In this document: piece by piece, positions 1-9,730 of the stretch
How the letters are laid out: every line of letters begins with the position of its first letter
How positions within the stretch are numbered: the stretch's first letter is position 1
NCBI GenBank assembly: GCA_031761405.1
Contig: JASEVX010000001.1
Coordinates: 202,820,390 to 202,884,389 of the forward strand
Direction: 5' to 3'
Source: Serripes groenlandicus
Lineage: Eukaryota > Mollusca > Bivalvia > Cardiida > Cardiidae
Length of the DNA stretch: 64,000 nucleotides
Translations under genes and position numbers: made by a program
The notes under the pieces: model-generated
Told to the model about the DNA's origin: nothing
Databases searched by the model: none
The model's input: only the letters and a program-made list of their open reading frames with translations

Positions 1-511
1 GGGTTCAGTTTATGTTCGAAATTAAGTTTAAAATTATACAACAATTTTATTGAAATTTAACTGTTTAGCGGATATTATATTTCGAGCGTGGTCTAATTTT
101 TAAATATTGGACTACATTTTAACATTTGTAAAAGTATGAAATAATTAGGATGCCAAGCTAATATCATTTTGAGAAAAAGAGAAAACTCAGCGATTTAAAC
201 ATTTTCTCATTGTGTTATAAGTATATTGCTGCAAAGGTGTCCACTGTTGACTTTAATAGGGGAAAGGTAAAATGACGTGCTATTGCATGCAAATCCTAAA
301 TTGTCTGTTTTGTGGTTTAATTAATAAATAATAAAATTCAAATATTCTGACAAACATCTTGATAAGTGTATGTGGAATTCACAAATCTTATAAGTATTCC
401 TTAATGAAAGCCCTGTATACATACTAATAAGACTAATGATTGGCAAGATTATTTTTTTCTATTACTGTTTATGATCAACAATTTGTTGGCTGTTTGTATG
501 GTCAACCTACC
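1..511. other. AT-rich non-coding start of window
   Basis: I see no gene or recognisable repeat here. The sequence is AT-rich and has the look of intron. A pyrimidine-rich stretch near 450-465 may be the polypyrimidine tract of the exon that follows. Confidence 0.5.
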
Positions 512-679
512 TTAGAATGGAGATTGATCATAAACAATGAAAGGCTTCAATTATATTTCAATGAAGGACATTTCACTTCGTTGACAAAGAATACAAGTTC
601 TGATACATTTTCACTTGACCCCACCCCTGATGTTCCAATATGCCCCTCAGTTGATAACTGTTTGTTTAACTACTATACT
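512..679 (+). CDS. Probable internal exon, unrecognised extracellular protein
   Basis: The block is open throughout in one frame and sits between a candidate acceptor (CTACCTTAG, ending at 511) and a donor with perfect consensus (GTAAGT at 680). It would encode about 55 residues beginning near EWRLIINNER and containing FSLDPTPDVPICPS and a second Cys (DNCLFNYYT). The Asn-rich composition with two close cysteines and an NTS sequon suggests a secreted or extracellular part. It enters in phase 1 and ends in phase 0. The open frame continues upstream to about 440, so the 5' edge is uncertain. The next exon-like block at 2920 starts in the matching phase on the same strand. I do not recognise the family. 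Confidence 0.42.
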
Positions 680-1140
680 GTAAGTGTTATGCATAACTGC
701 AGTATGTATTTCCGGCGACATTGATGCGTTGCATTAACTTTCTCTTGTGCTTCTTTGATAGAGAGTTTCAATACAATGTTGTCAAAATGTTTTCAAAGTT
801 GTCTGCTGCAAATGTGTTGCGTATAGGATCGAGTCAATAGAACGCACTGACTGCAACCCGACCACCTCACTTGTACTCTCGTGGGTCGTGTTTGGTATTT
901 AATTTAGAATTGTAAACGTGCATCATGCATCATGCATCATAGAACTCAAAATAGATGAAAAGCAACCGAGTTCATATCTGTCTGCTGGCGCCATATATGA
1001 CAAAACCGTCGTCGACTTTCTAATGCTTTTAAAGTGATTAATTCTCAAAATGTCGATTTTATTGTAAAACCATTTGTATCGAAGTTATTCAAACGTTAAA
1101 CATTTGAATATTTAAAACATGGATCGCGTGAGAAATACGT
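680..1140. other. Non-coding stretch
   Basis: I see no gene. There is a small direct repeat (CATGCATCATGCATCAT) near 921-940 and otherwise AT-rich intron-like sequence. Confidence 0.45.
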
Positions 1141-1300
1141 AAAAAAATAGAAAATCTCTATAATTGAATGGATAACCTATGACTAAAAGTAGAAAACATT
1201 GTGTCAAATGGAGAAATTGTTCGTTTTGAGCAATTTCTTCTTTTGTCACTTTGTTTTCAAAAAGCCGTCTGCTGAAGAGGCGTCTATATGAGGGAAAGGG
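1141..1300 (-). mobile_element. Family A element, left-truncated
   Basis: The central hairpin (GAAATTGTTCG...GAGCAATTTC), the subterminal CCGTCTGCTGAAGAGG and the terminal AGGGAAAGGG followed by TTAA are present. The other end is missing or degraded. See 9340-9562 for the family description. Confidence 0.75.
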
Positions 1301-1799
1301 TTAAACTAGCTAGTATAACCTTATTTAACACTGTTTTACTTGCAGAAGCAATTTTACATCAGACGATTTTCAAATCAATGTGGATATAAAACAGAAATTG
1401 TTCTTTTTGTCGCAATGTTTTCAACTATATTAAAGTATCATACTATCATTTGTAGAGATTGTTATGTGTTTGCTGAGATATTTTGGAAGTCGTCGCTTGT
1501 AGGTTCGTTGTATATGAGAAAATATTAAATCTACACGACAGTGCAGACCACCAATAACGACACCGGAAGTTGTTTGTACAGTTATTCAGTTCCTTATCTC
1601 AACGAGGACAATAGTCAAACTTGTGATAGCGGTCACCTCTGTTAAACAGCCAACTTGTATTAAGCAGCCACAAGAAGAAACAACATTTTCTTCTTCTTTT
1701 GTGTTTACTTGTATTAAGCAGCCACCTGTTTTAAGCAGCCACATTTGACTCTTCGCTGTTTGACTGTATTTCTCTGGTTTCTTATTTTGAACAAAATAG

Positions 1800-1981
1800 C
1801 GGCTGGTTACACATGGCTTCGCGTCTGAGCCGAATGCGGGAGGTCGCAGGTTCGACCCCCGGCAGGGTCATTTCAAAGACCATAAATGGTAGTGATGGAT
1901 TTTCCTCCGTGTCGCTCAGAAGTATGGGGTTTAGATTTGCAACTGACTCGCTGCCAGGATAAAAGGACCAATTGTCGTGAT
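1800..1981 (+). mobile_element. tRNA-derived SINE, type i (head and part of body)
   Basis: A box-B-like GGTTCGACCCCCGGC lies 40-50 bases after the start, preceded by GTCTGAGCCGAATGCGGG and followed by a GGGTCAT junction. A body with CGCTCAGAAGTATGGGG and ACTGACTCGCTGCCAGG follows. The 3' end is cut where the family A element sits. Confidence 0.65.
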
Positions 1982-1985
1982 TTAA

Positions 1986-2207
1986 CCCTTTCCCACATAT
2001 AACAAATATGCAGCAGACGACTTTGAAAACGTGGTGACAAAAACCTGAAAAATGTCCATAAAAGATAGCTTAATTGTTAAATAAAGTTGAAAACATTGTG
2101 GCCAAAGGAGAAATTGCTCATCATGAGCAGTTTCACATTTGGCCACAATGTTTTCAAAAGTCGGCTGCTGCTATTGCGTCAAAATGCGTCTGCAGGTGGA
2201 ATAAGGG
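1986..2207 (-). mobile_element. Family A element, TTAA on both sides
   Basis: It is bounded by TTAA at 1982-1985 and 2208-2211 and has CCCTTTCCCACATA at the left end. The central stem is longer than in most copies: GCCAAAGGAGAAATTGCTC pairs with the matching GCTCAT...TTTGGCC arm. Confidence 0.85.
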
Positions 2208-2392
2208 TTAAACAGCCAAGTTATATTAAGAAGCCGAAAGAAGATAAACTAAAGCAACATTTTCTTCTATTTATTTTTTGTACTTGTATTAAGCAGCCAC
2301 CTGTTTAAAGCAGCCATATTTGAATCTCCGCTGGGTGGGTGCTTACGACATATTTGACTGTAACTATGGTTTCTTATTTTGAACAAAAATAA

Positions 2393-2576
2393 CGGCTGGT
2401 TTCACATGACTTCGCGTCTGAGCCGGATGCGGGAGGTCGCAGGTTCAATCCCTGGCAGGGTCATTTCAAAGACTTTAAAATGGTTAGTGATGGATTTCCC
2501 TCGTTGTTGCTCAGAAGTATGGGGTTTAGCATTGCAACTGACTCGCTGCCAGGATAAAAGGACCAATTGCCGTGAT
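2393..2576 (+). mobile_element. tRNA-derived SINE, type i (second duplicate)
   Basis: This is a near copy of 1800-1981, with GTCTGAGCCGGATGCGGG and box-B-like GGTTCAATCCCTGGC. Open frames over it on either strand are by-products of the repeat. Confidence 0.65.
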
Positions 2577-2580
2577 TCAA

Positions 2581-2804
2581 CCCTTTCCCACATACAACAA
2601 ATCTGCAGCAGACGACTTTGAAAACATGGTGACAAAAACTTGAACAATCTCCATAAAAGATAGCTTAATTGTTTCAAATAAAGTTGAAAACATTGTAGCC
2701 AAAGGAGAAATTGCTCATCATGAGCAATTTCACCTTTGGCCACAATGTTTTCAAAAGTCGTCTGCTGCTATTGCCTCAAAATGTGTCTGCAGGTTGGAAA
2801 GGTG
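2581..2804 (-). mobile_element. Family A element (second duplicate)
   Basis: The left end has CAACCCTTTCCCACATAC, and the right end reaches GGAAAGGTGTTAA. The long central stem is the same as in 1986-2207. Confidence 0.8.
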
Positions 2805-2919
2805 TTAACTGAAAAAGAGATAAACGAGGCGTAATAGCACCATTCCAACAACACAAAGAAAACAAAGTCACATGACTTCAATATATCGTCTGTTCTTAGT
2901 ACTTTTATTATATTTAAAG

Positions 2920-3082
2920 CTTAACCAAAATAATGAGACAGTTCCTTTAAATGCCGTTTCCCACAAATCGATTACAATTAATACGCAATTACCATTAAAT
3001 GTATTTTATGCAAACAAAACCACGAAATTTGATTTCTCCCATATTTCGTGTCATAGCATTGACAAATTCGTGTTATTTACAG
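2920..3082 (+). CDS. Possible internal exon, same unrecognised protein
   Basis: The open frame starts after a pyrimidine-rich tract ending in AAAG at 2919 and stops at a CAG|GTACCT donor (GT at 3083). It encodes about 54 residues beginning LNQNNETVPLN and including NVFYANKTTKFDF and ISCHSIDKF. Two sequons (NET, NKT) and one Cys fit an extracellular segment. It starts in phase 0, which agrees with the end of the exon at 512-679, and ends in phase 1. That does not fit the next block at 4431 directly, so either a small exon is missing between them or one boundary is wrong. Confidence 0.33.
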
Positions 3083-3214
3083 GTACCTTTATTTACTGTG
3101 TGTGTTTGTATAGAAGATGAAGTGTTGTATTTTGTTATCTGTATCATATTGATGTAGCTACAGAAATGTGGTCTATAAACAAACACTAGGTGATCTATCA
3201 GAAAATTCATTAAC

Positions 3215-3429
3215 ACTTTTTTGTATTCGATATATCAGCGGCAGTCGACTTTGAAGTCTTCTCGGCAAAAATGCAGTAAATCTCAGTAAGTAAAAGTGTA
3301 TACTTTTAAAGAGCTTAACACTTTGTGCCAAAATGAGAAATTACTCAGTATGAGCAATTATTCCTTTTGTCACACTGGTTTTAAATGTCGTCTGCTTCAG
3401 GGCAGACTAAAATGATGAGGGGAAGGGTT
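3215..3429. mobile_element. Degraded family A element
   Basis: Recognisable parts are GCAGTCGACTTTGAAG, the hairpin GAAATTACTCAG...GAGCAATTATTCC, GTCGTCTGCTTCAG and the terminal GGGGAAGGGTTA. The left end is lost. Confidence 0.65.
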
Positions 3430-3537
3430 AGTTAAATAAAGCCTGGTTGTTGATATCACGTTTTAGCTGTATCACTGTTTATATTGCTGATATTGATGGT
3501 GTATCTTATTTCGATAGATTTAAACCTGATATGAAAT

Positions 3538-3735
3538 CGAGGGCTTGACGTGAAACGGTTGCAATTAAAAACCTATTTTGAAAACCCTGGATTAGGGTCA
3601 ATTTTGACGAGCAATGACATCCAAATTTTCATTGTTTACCTAGAAAAATCACTTATAAAGACGTTATGGCGAGGTGATTAACCCTGGTAAAAAAAATACC
3701 AATTTTAGTTACAACCGTTTCACGCCAAGCCCTCG
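3538..3735 (-). mobile_element. Family C element
   Basis: The ends are inverted copies (CGAGGGCTTGACGTG left, CACGCCAAGCCCTCG right). The long central palindrome of the family (see 6036-6282) has been partly deleted here; GAGCAATGACATCCAAATTT remains. Confidence 0.8.
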
Positions 3736-3867
3736 ATATGTTCATGGTCGTCTGCTATGTAAACTCGTAGTATAATTTTTGTTGTAAGTTCAAAATATTG
3801 TGGGAAAATGGACAAATTGATCGTTTTGATTCATTCTCCCTATTCCCCTATTCAACAATCCTTTTAA

Positions 3868-4085
3868 CCCTTCCCCTCATATAGACGCTTTTTGACGCCT
3901 ATGCAGCAGACGGCCACTTGAAAACATAGTGACAAAAGAAGAAATTGCTCAAAACGAGCAATTTCTCCTTCTGCCACAATGTTTTCCACTTTTAGTCATA
4001 GGTAATCCATTCAATTATAGAGATTTTCTATTTTATAATATATGTTCAAAGTCGTCTGCTGCAGAATTGTCGTATAATGGAAAGG
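3868..4085 (+). mobile_element. Family A element
   Basis: TTAA at 3864-3867 is followed by CCCTTCCCCTCATATAG. The central stem AAATTGCTC...GAGCAATTT and the subterminal GTCGTCTGCTGCAGA are present. The right terminus is mutated to GAAAGGGATAA. Confidence 0.85.
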
Positions 4086-4320
4086 GATAAAAGACGTCGA
4101 TGCTGCCTGCATAGGCGTCATATTTCGTCTGTACAAGGGAAAAGTGTTAAGCACACATAACTACCCTCTGTAAATAAGATTAAAATCATGAAATACATTT
4201 CCTTACATTTAATTAACCCTTTACCCGTTACAAGCGATATGTACAGCATCTACAGCAGATAAATGTTAAACACATGGCGTGGAACTGAAAACTTAACCAC
4301 AATGTTTTCGAATATGCATT
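4086..4320. mobile_element. Family A fragments, decayed
   Basis: Pieces of the A termini occur near 4100-4150 (ATAGGCGTCATATTTCG) and from 4217 (TTAACCCTTTACCCG). Nothing complete can be drawn. Confidence 0.4.
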
Positions 4321-4430
4321 CGAATCTGCATTTAAATTATCATTTTCCCCTCAATTTATTTAATAAAGCAAACTGCGCTTAAAAATGTAATACCAAGTAG
4401 AATATTAAATCATCATCTTCTTATTTCAAG

Positions 4431-4643
4431 GCGGAAAATAAATGTGATGCAGTAAATAACATTGAAATATGCGCTGTTCCGATGGAAAGTAATACGTTAG
4501 TCTACAGGGAACATCTCACTGTTGTAACAGTTGATACAATTGTTCTCTGGGAAACGATAGTAAACAACAACGATTCGTTGTCGAACTGCTCAGTTAGAGA
4601 GTATTACACCTTGTTGGTCCAATCATTAGTCGAATCATTTTAA
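4431..4643 (+). CDS. Probable 3' exon, unrecognised extracellular protein
   Basis: A good acceptor (CTTCTTATTTCAAG, ending 4430) opens a frame of 70 codons that ends in TAA at 4641. The residues look like real protein: KCDAVNNIEICAVPMESN, then LVYREHLTVVTVDTIVLW, then NNNDSLSNCSVREYYTLL. There are three Cys, two sequons (NDS, NCS) and alternating beta-type hydrophobics, as in a secreted or ectodomain fold. The stop codon overlaps the TTAA (4640-4643) into which a family A element has inserted, so the transposon directly abuts the reading frame. A downstream donor was not seen, so this could be a terminal exon. The frame is phase 0 at its start, unlike the end of the block at 2920-3082. I do not recognise the family. 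Confidence 0.5.
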   Translation, partial: AENKCDAVNNIEICAVPMESNTLVYREHLTVVTVDTIVLWETIVNNNDSLSNCSVREYYTLLVQSLVESF

Positions 4644-4765
4644 CCCTTTCCCTCATGCGACAAGTATGCAGCAGACGACTTTGAACGTATTTTGTCAAAA
4701 ATGGAAAATCTCTATCATTGAATGGATAACCTTTGATATGTTTTCAAAAAGCTGTCTACCGTAGT
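4644..4765 (-). mobile_element. Family A element, one end only
   Basis: Starts at TTAA with CCCTTTCCCTCATGCG and runs to GTTTTCAAAAAGCTGTC, with the central stem deleted and the far end lost. It abuts the stop codon of the preceding exon. Confidence 0.75.
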
Positions 4766-4904
4766 CCTGCCGATGTACTAACGATGTACTACTGTTCTTA
4801 GCGATATTGCTACGGCCAATTGTGATTTTTCAAGTGCTTGTTAATTGTGTGCTCTGGTTTAGTCCCGACTAGGTACATCGGTAGTGTGTGACAGGCCCTT
4901 TAGT

Positions 4905-5018
4905 AGCCTTTTAGTTTGAAGATAAGTTTTTAATAATTGTTCTTTCATTTCTAGAGAGTTTCCCTTATATTGACTAAATGAGTTTTCTGCTGCAGATTTT
5001 GTGTATGTAAAGAAAGTG
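4905..5018. mobile_element. Family A fragment, right part
   Basis: Carries CTAGAGAGTTTCCC, TTTTCTGCTGCAGAT and a weak terminal AAAGAAAGTG. It joins the next A copy through a shared TTAA. Confidence 0.55.
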
Positions 5019-5022
5019 TTAA

Positions 5023-5238
5023 CCCTTTCCCCAAATACAACAAATCTGCAGCAGACTACTTTCAACATATTCTGTCAAAACATAGAAAATCTCTTTAATT
5101 GAATGGATAACAAAAAGTGGAAAACATTGTGGCAAAAGGAGAAATTGCACGTTTTGTGCAATTTCTTCTTTTGTCACTATGTTCTCAAAACGCCGTCTGC
5201 TGCAGAGGCGTCAGAAAGCGTCTATATGAGGGGAAGGG
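5023..5238 (-). mobile_element. Family A element, complete
   Basis: TTAA flanks at 5019-5022 and 5239-5242. Ends are CCCTTTCCCCAAATAC and TATGAGGGGAAGGG. The central stem is AAATTGCACGTTTTGTGCAA. Confidence 0.9.
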
Positions 5239-5250
5239 TTAAATATATGT

Positions 5251-5485
5251 TATCCCTTTCCCACATACAGGTACACTCTGACGCCTCTGCTGCAGACGTC
5301 TTTTGAAAACATTGTGACACAGGGAGAAAATGCTCAAAACGAGCAATTGTTTTTTTGTCACGATGTTTTCGTCTATGTTATTTTTCTATTTTTACCTTCA
5401 TTTATAGAGATAATCTATATTTTTAGATTATTAGATGTAGATGAAGTCGTCTGTTGCAGATGTGTCGTATGTGAGCAAGGGTTTT
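5251..5485 (+). mobile_element. Family A element, diverged
   Basis: Left end CCCTTTCCCACATACAG, subterminal CGCCTCTGCTGCAGACG, central stem TGCTCAAAACGAGCA, right end GTATGTGAGCAAGGG. Confidence 0.75.
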
Positions 5486-5540
5486 TAAATAGTACTGGTA
5501 GTCTACGAAAGAAAGGCTTAATTAACCGAAATATTAATTA

Positions 5541-5692
5541 TTTCCCACGTACAGACGCTTTCTGACGCCTCTGCAGCAGATGACTCTATTCAATAATTGT
5601 TCTTTCAATTGTAGAGAGTTTCCATAGTTTTGACTAATTGTTTTCAAAAGTCGTCTGCTGCAGATTGTTTGTATGTGGCAAATACTTAAAAC
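5541..5692 (+). mobile_element. Family A element, internally deleted
   Basis: Has TTTCCCACGTACAGACG and CTCTGCAGCAGATGAC at the left, and GTCGTCTGCTGCAGATTG and GTATGTGGCAAATAC at the right. The central hairpin is missing. Confidence 0.7.
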
Positions 5693-5902
5693 AAGAATAC
5701 GCAAAAGTGATTTCCGTATAGTATGTTTATCTAAAAGTTAACGGGAGATACTTCAGTGGACTAGATAAGGGAGAGTTAACAGATCAATCTGCACATTGAT
5801 GCAGTCTAATCGTGGTATGTCGTATACGAAACTCAACTGAATAGAATTAACTAACACACTTGTCTATACAAAGGGACTAAATGAGGGGGAAAACTCGTAT
5901 TT

Positions 5903-5917
5903 CCCCCCCCCCCCCCC
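5903..5917. repeat. C15 homopolymer
   Basis: Run of 15 C followed by a short CA repeat. The length is likely to vary or be inexact in assembly. Confidence 0.9.
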
Positions 5918-5946
5918 ACACACAATATCTTACTTGTTTCTCAACC

Positions 5947-6020
5947 AACCCTAAGTTGTGGGTACTCAGAATAATCATCTCAACGAGACGATTCTTTTGA
6001 GTACCCACAACATAGGGTTT
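5947..6020. repeat. Foldback (hairpin) element
   Basis: AACCCTAAGTTGTGGGTACTC at the left is answered by its near reverse complement (GAGTACCCACAACATAGGG) at the right, with about 25 bases between. This is a small inverted repeat of 74 bp with the look of a foldback transposon remnant. Confidence 0.75.
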
Positions 6021-6035
6021 ATGTGCGAAATAAAT

Positions 6036-6282
6036 CTAGGGCTTGGCGTGAAACGGTTGTAACTAAAATTGGTATTTCTTTACCCAGGTTAATTACCTCG
6101 CCATAAAGTCTTTATAATCGTTAAATAATTTTTCTTGGTAAACAATGAAAACTTAGGTGCCATTGCTCGTTCTGAGCAATGGCACCTAAATTTGCATTGT
6201 TTACAAAGGGGTCAAAATTGCCCCTAAACCAGGGGTTTTCAAAATAGCTCTTTAGTTACAACCATTTCACACCAAGCCCTCG
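6036..6282 (+). mobile_element. Family C element (family description)
   Basis: The terminal inverted repeats of about 30 bp start CTAGGGCTTGGCGTGAAACG and end CCAAGCCCTCG. In the middle a near-perfect palindrome (AGGTGCCATTGCTCG and its reverse complement AGCAATGGCACCT) is flanked by AAACAATG on one side and CATTGTTT on the other. The element is bounded by AAAT at 6032-6035 and 6283-6286, and 4-bp matches are also seen at 57631-57883 (AGAT) and 61582-61828 (GTCT). That suggests a 4-bp target duplication. There is no coding capacity. The superfamily is not clear to me. Confidence 0.88.
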
Positions 6283-6589
6283 AAATGTTCAACAACATGA
6301 ACAATTCACATTACCTAAAGCTCAACACGAGTTAAGGGTCTGAGTTATAGAATAATACGTACGTTCAGCATGTCCTGTTACGCAACGCCTGCTTATTTTC
6401 CTGATTATATATCTTTAATTGCAATCTTGTTCGAACCGGAACTGTGGTGGAATTTATTGTAGATCTTCATTGGATAACATGCATATGATCTGTTATTGTA
6501 TGTTTTCTTTGAAATGTAGAAGTAGGTATTCTAAGATACATAAGCCCGTTGATTGATACTTGTAGTGCTGTGTTATGATGTTGGTATAT

Positions 6590-6720
6590 TCGTGTTTTGA
6601 CGCATGGTGAGCAAACGACTCTGGAAAACATTGTGGCAAAACAAAAAGAAGCTGATAATGAGCTAATTCTCCTTTCTTTATAATGTTTTTTACAATGTTT
6701 TTAACTCATTTTGATCAGAG
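6590..6720. mobile_element. Family A remnant
   Basis: TTTTGACGCATGGTGAGCAA and GAAAACATTGTGGCAAAAC with a decayed hairpin. Ends are not found. Confidence 0.5.
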
Positions 6721-6999
6721 TTTACAATTAACTTAACACCAGTTTTCAAATATACACACTTGTTCAGCATAAATATAACACTTGTCGAAATCGGGTCTCA
6801 CTACGTGCCTGTTTTGGCTCAATAAAAGGTGCCCTGGCAGGGAATCTAGTGTAGAAGTTACACTTTTGGCTCCTCTGAAAGAATCCGTCCATTGGAAAAG
6901 TGTAAGCGTACAGTGTAAGTACAGATGCTCCGTCTTTATTATAATCAACATGCGTTGACAGAACGTTCTATAAAGCTAGTGCACGTTTAACGTTGATTG

Positions 7000-7198
7000 G
7001 CAAACAATGTGATAGTTGTGCATTTGTAGAGCGTCTGCCTCTCGTACGAAAGGTCTCGTGTTCGAATCACGTCATGAGCGGGTTCGGCCTTTTGGATTTT
7101 GTCCACACAAACGGCGCAGCAGACTTCGTGCGTGATTAATATAAGCTGAAACATTGTTTCGCACAATTGATGTAAAATAAATAAGTTTAAACTTAACA
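7000..7198 (+). mobile_element. tRNA-derived SINE, type iii
   Basis: The head has GTAGAGCGTCTGCCTCTCG (box A region) and GTGTTCGAATCACG (box B). The body then runs through GTCCACACAAACGGCGC, GTGATTAATATAAGCTGAAA, TTTCGCACAATTGATG and ends TAAATAAGTTTAAAC. Related copies are at 12410, 17740, 18405 and, inverted, 35803. This 3' end differs from SINE types i and ii. Confidence 0.75.
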
Positions 7199-7199
7199 C

Positions 7200-7530
7200 A
7201 ACAAACTGCTGAGCCATTATTCAAATACAAAGTAAACAAGAAACATATTATACATATGTACATGCTTCCTATAGATATAAATCATTCCGGGTTCCTGGCT
7301 AATATGTTGTTACATTAAACTGTATAATATGTAAACAGTGTTGATATTGATCAGAGTGTGCGGATTTACAGGATAATCTGGATCTATACTGTTGACAAGG
7401 GCAAACTTATACCTTTTCCCATGAATGGGCTTGCATATAGACGGACCGTAGATGGTATGGTGACCCTATGCGCAGTCAGACCTATTCGTATGAGCAGAAA
7501 GGCCCCGTTTTGCCTGGCACGTCTCAAATT
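7200..7530. other. No recognised feature
   Basis: I see nothing I can name. The open frame over 7358-7579 runs into a family D element and lacks protein-like composition. Confidence 0.4.
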
Positions 7531-7537
7531 CAATATA

Positions 7538-7793
7538 AGCCATTCCATGAGAAAACCAAACATTACGGATTCTGCGTAAAGTATCGACCCCGATCTGCCT
7601 AAGCATGTCGCCCGGGCTAATCCGGACTTTTCGCCTCCAGCGGATTTTCTGTTTCAGAAATCATTACTCTATACCTCTATCCCCCTGAGACGGAATAAGT
7701 CGGCCCGGATAAGTCTGCGCGGATCTCGCAGGCTGATCTGGGTCGATACATTACGCAGAGGCTATAACGTTGGTTTTCTCGTGGAACGGCTTG
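7538..7793 (+). mobile_element. Family D element, diverged
   Basis: Begins AGCCATTCCATGAGAAAACC next to TA and ends GTTTTCTCGTGGAACGGCTT. The internal TTTTCTGTTTCAGAAATC and ACTCTATACCTCTATCCCCC are typical. See 28653-28916 for the family. Confidence 0.8.
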
Positions 7794-7799
7794 TATGTA

Positions 7800-8345
7800 T
7801 GGTATACATATTGCATATTGGTGGATGGATATACGGGGTCAGCTCCCAAATGATCTAACATTCATCAATCATGATTTGTTTTTTTAGGTGATAGATAGGG
7901 AAGGTATTGTTGATTTGTTTATCGTCTAGATAACATCTTATCTATCCCAATAGGAGCAACGTTACAGTTTTGTTTTTCTTACGAAAAAATGAAAATTTAC
8001 GCCACCGTGTATCAGTTCAAGTTAAACCAATTTGCTTCATGTTGGAGTATTGGCGTTGACATTTGACCTGTTTTTAAGGAAACTATAACACTCGTCAACA
8101 TTTGGGTCGTCAAAATAAGGCTAAGATGTGTGCTTTTTTTATGCGCTTGCTGATCTTCTTCTATACTGGTCGTAAATGTCTAATGGTAGCTATTCGCAAA
8201 GATCCGCACTTACACGTATAGTATGTACTATACGCAATTTCATTGCAGCCCTTGTATATGTTTCTATTTTTTTTTACAAAATATTTTGAGGAATTAGCAG
8301 CTAACTTATTTTTGAAATCATTTCGGGAAGATCATATGTTTCCTC
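7800..8345. other. Intron-like stretch, nothing recognised
   Basis: AT-rich, no open frame of note, no repeat that I can match to the rest of the window. Confidence 0.4.
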
Positions 8346-8349
8346 AAAA

Positions 8350-8537
8350 CTAGCAAACCCTTTCCTATATATAGACGCTTTTTGCCGCCTCTGCAATTTT
8401 TGAAAATAAAACTAAAACATTGTGGCAAAAGAAGAAATTGCTCACATTATGAGCAATTCAAGTTCTTCATTTGCCACATTGTTTCCAAAACTCGTCAGCT
8501 GAAGATGCGTCAAACAAGTCTGTACGTTGGAAACGGT
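8350..8537 (+). mobile_element. Family A element, diverged
   Basis: Left end AACCCTTTCCTATATATAG, stem AAATTGCTCAC...GAGCAATTC, right end CGTTGGAAACGG. The target TTAA is lost. Confidence 0.7.
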
Positions 8538-8546
8538 AATGGAATA

Positions 8547-8799
8547 TGAGTCGTCTCGCGAGAAAACCATCATTGCGTAAAGTATCGACCCGTATCAGCC
8601 TAAGCATGCCGCGCAGGCTAACCCGGATAGACACTTTTCGCCTTCTGTGGATTTTCTATTTCAGGAATCATTACTCTATACCTATATCCCACTGAGACGG
8701 AATGTGTAGGCCCGGATCAGTCTGCGCGGACTGCGCAGGCTGATTCGCGTCGATACATTACGCAGAGGCCATAATGTTGGTTTTCTCGCGGGACGGCCT
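8547..8799 (+). mobile_element. Family D element
   Basis: Starts TGAGTCGTCTCGCGAGAAAA after TA and ends CTCGCGGGACGGCC next to TA. The internal landmarks of the family are intact. Confidence 0.85.
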
Positions 8800-8838
8800 A
8801 TATATTACATAAGGGCAATGCATTACAACAAAGGTTAA

Positions 8839-9046
8839 CTCTTTCAGGGCCATTGGTATTATTGAGATTTTTGCAAACAATATAGATTCAGGTTAACCAG
8901 CTCGTAACGAACTGTCTCACCCTGGAAAAAAGCATTATTTGCCTTTATATTTATCAATATATTCCAAAACTTTTATTACATGAAAAATCAAGTCGTCCTA
9001 CTTTAAACATGGAAGAGTCTACTTTAGAAAATTTGTCACTGAAAGA
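8839..9046 (+). mobile_element. Family B element
   Basis: TTAA at 8835-8838, then CTCTTTCAGGGCCATTGG. The central palindrome is degenerate (CAGCTCGTAACGAACTG). The right end is CACTGAAAGAATTC. The 62-codon open frame from 9009 begins inside it and is not a gene. Confidence 0.8.
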
Positions 9047-9287
9047 ATTCACAGACAAGGTAATAAAACAAATTAGTTTTGGAATCCCTCGGGAGTCATG
9101 GGTTTCGTATCCCTTGTTTAGCTTTATGACACATTATGGCGGCTTTTCTTGCATAATCTTCGGACATCCATCACGACGAAGCACTCTGCAATGCTAATAT
9201 AACCGAGAAATTAATGCAATCCTAAGCGCCATTTGTCTCCTATGCTCCTATGGGGCATAGGTTCGACTCTTACAAATTCAATACCTA

Positions 9288-9730
9288 ACCCCCCATACAG
9301 ACGCAATTTGGGCGTATTTGCAGCAGACAATTCTTTTAACCCTTTCCCTCATACCAAAACTACTGCAGCAGACGACTTTGAACATATTTTGTCAAAAAAT
9401 TGAAAATCTTTATAATTGAATGGATAACCTATGACTAAAAGTGGAAAACATTGTGACAAAAGGAGAAATTGCTCGTTTTGAGCAATTTATTCTTTTGTTA
9501 CTATGTTTTCAAAAAGCCGTCTGTTGCAGAGGAGTCAGAAAGCGTTAATATGAGAGAAAGGGTTACAAAATAGTGGCAAAAGAACGAATTGCTCGTTGTT
9601 AGCAATTCCTCCTCTTGCCTCAATGTTTTCCCCTCTACCGAATAATAAATCTTTCATTTATATAGATTGTCTTGCCAACATGTTGTTTAAAGTCCTCTGT
9701 TGAAGTGTTGTACTATGTATGAACACTTTA
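9288..9730 (+). mobile_element. Older family A copy, interrupted by a younger one
   Basis: The left part (CCCCCCATACAGACGC, TTGCAGCAGACAATTC) and right part (GTGGCAAAAGAACGAATTGC, GTCCTCTGTTGAAG) belong to one A element split by the copy at 9340-9562. Confidence 0.7.
9340..9562 (-). mobile_element. Family A element (family description), nested
   Basis: This is a good example of the commonest repeat in the window. It lies at a TTAA (9336-9339; TTAC on the right), with inverted ends CCCTTTCCCTCATA and TATGAGAGAAAGGG. Inside come inverted subterminal CTGCAGCAGACGAC, then GGAAAACATTGTG opposite CACTATGTTTTC, and a central stem AAATTGCTCGTTTTGAGCAA. Every layer is palindromic, so the transcript could fold into one long hairpin. 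The TTAA target and CCC start are typical of piggyBac transposons, so this is a piggyBac-like MITE without coding capacity. Consensus length is about 222 bp. Confidence 0.9.

Larger units (their letters stand above)
1640..2808. repeat. Tandem segmental duplication, about 594-bp period
   Basis: Two consecutive blocks carry the same series: (i) a run with repeated AAGCAGCCAC words, (ii) a tRNA-like SINE head, (iii) a family A element. The SINE heads lie at about 1800 and 2393 and the TTAA of the A elements at 1982 and about 2576, so the period is roughly 594 bp. The copies are diverged by many substitutions and small indels, so the duplication is not recent. Confidence 0.8.
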
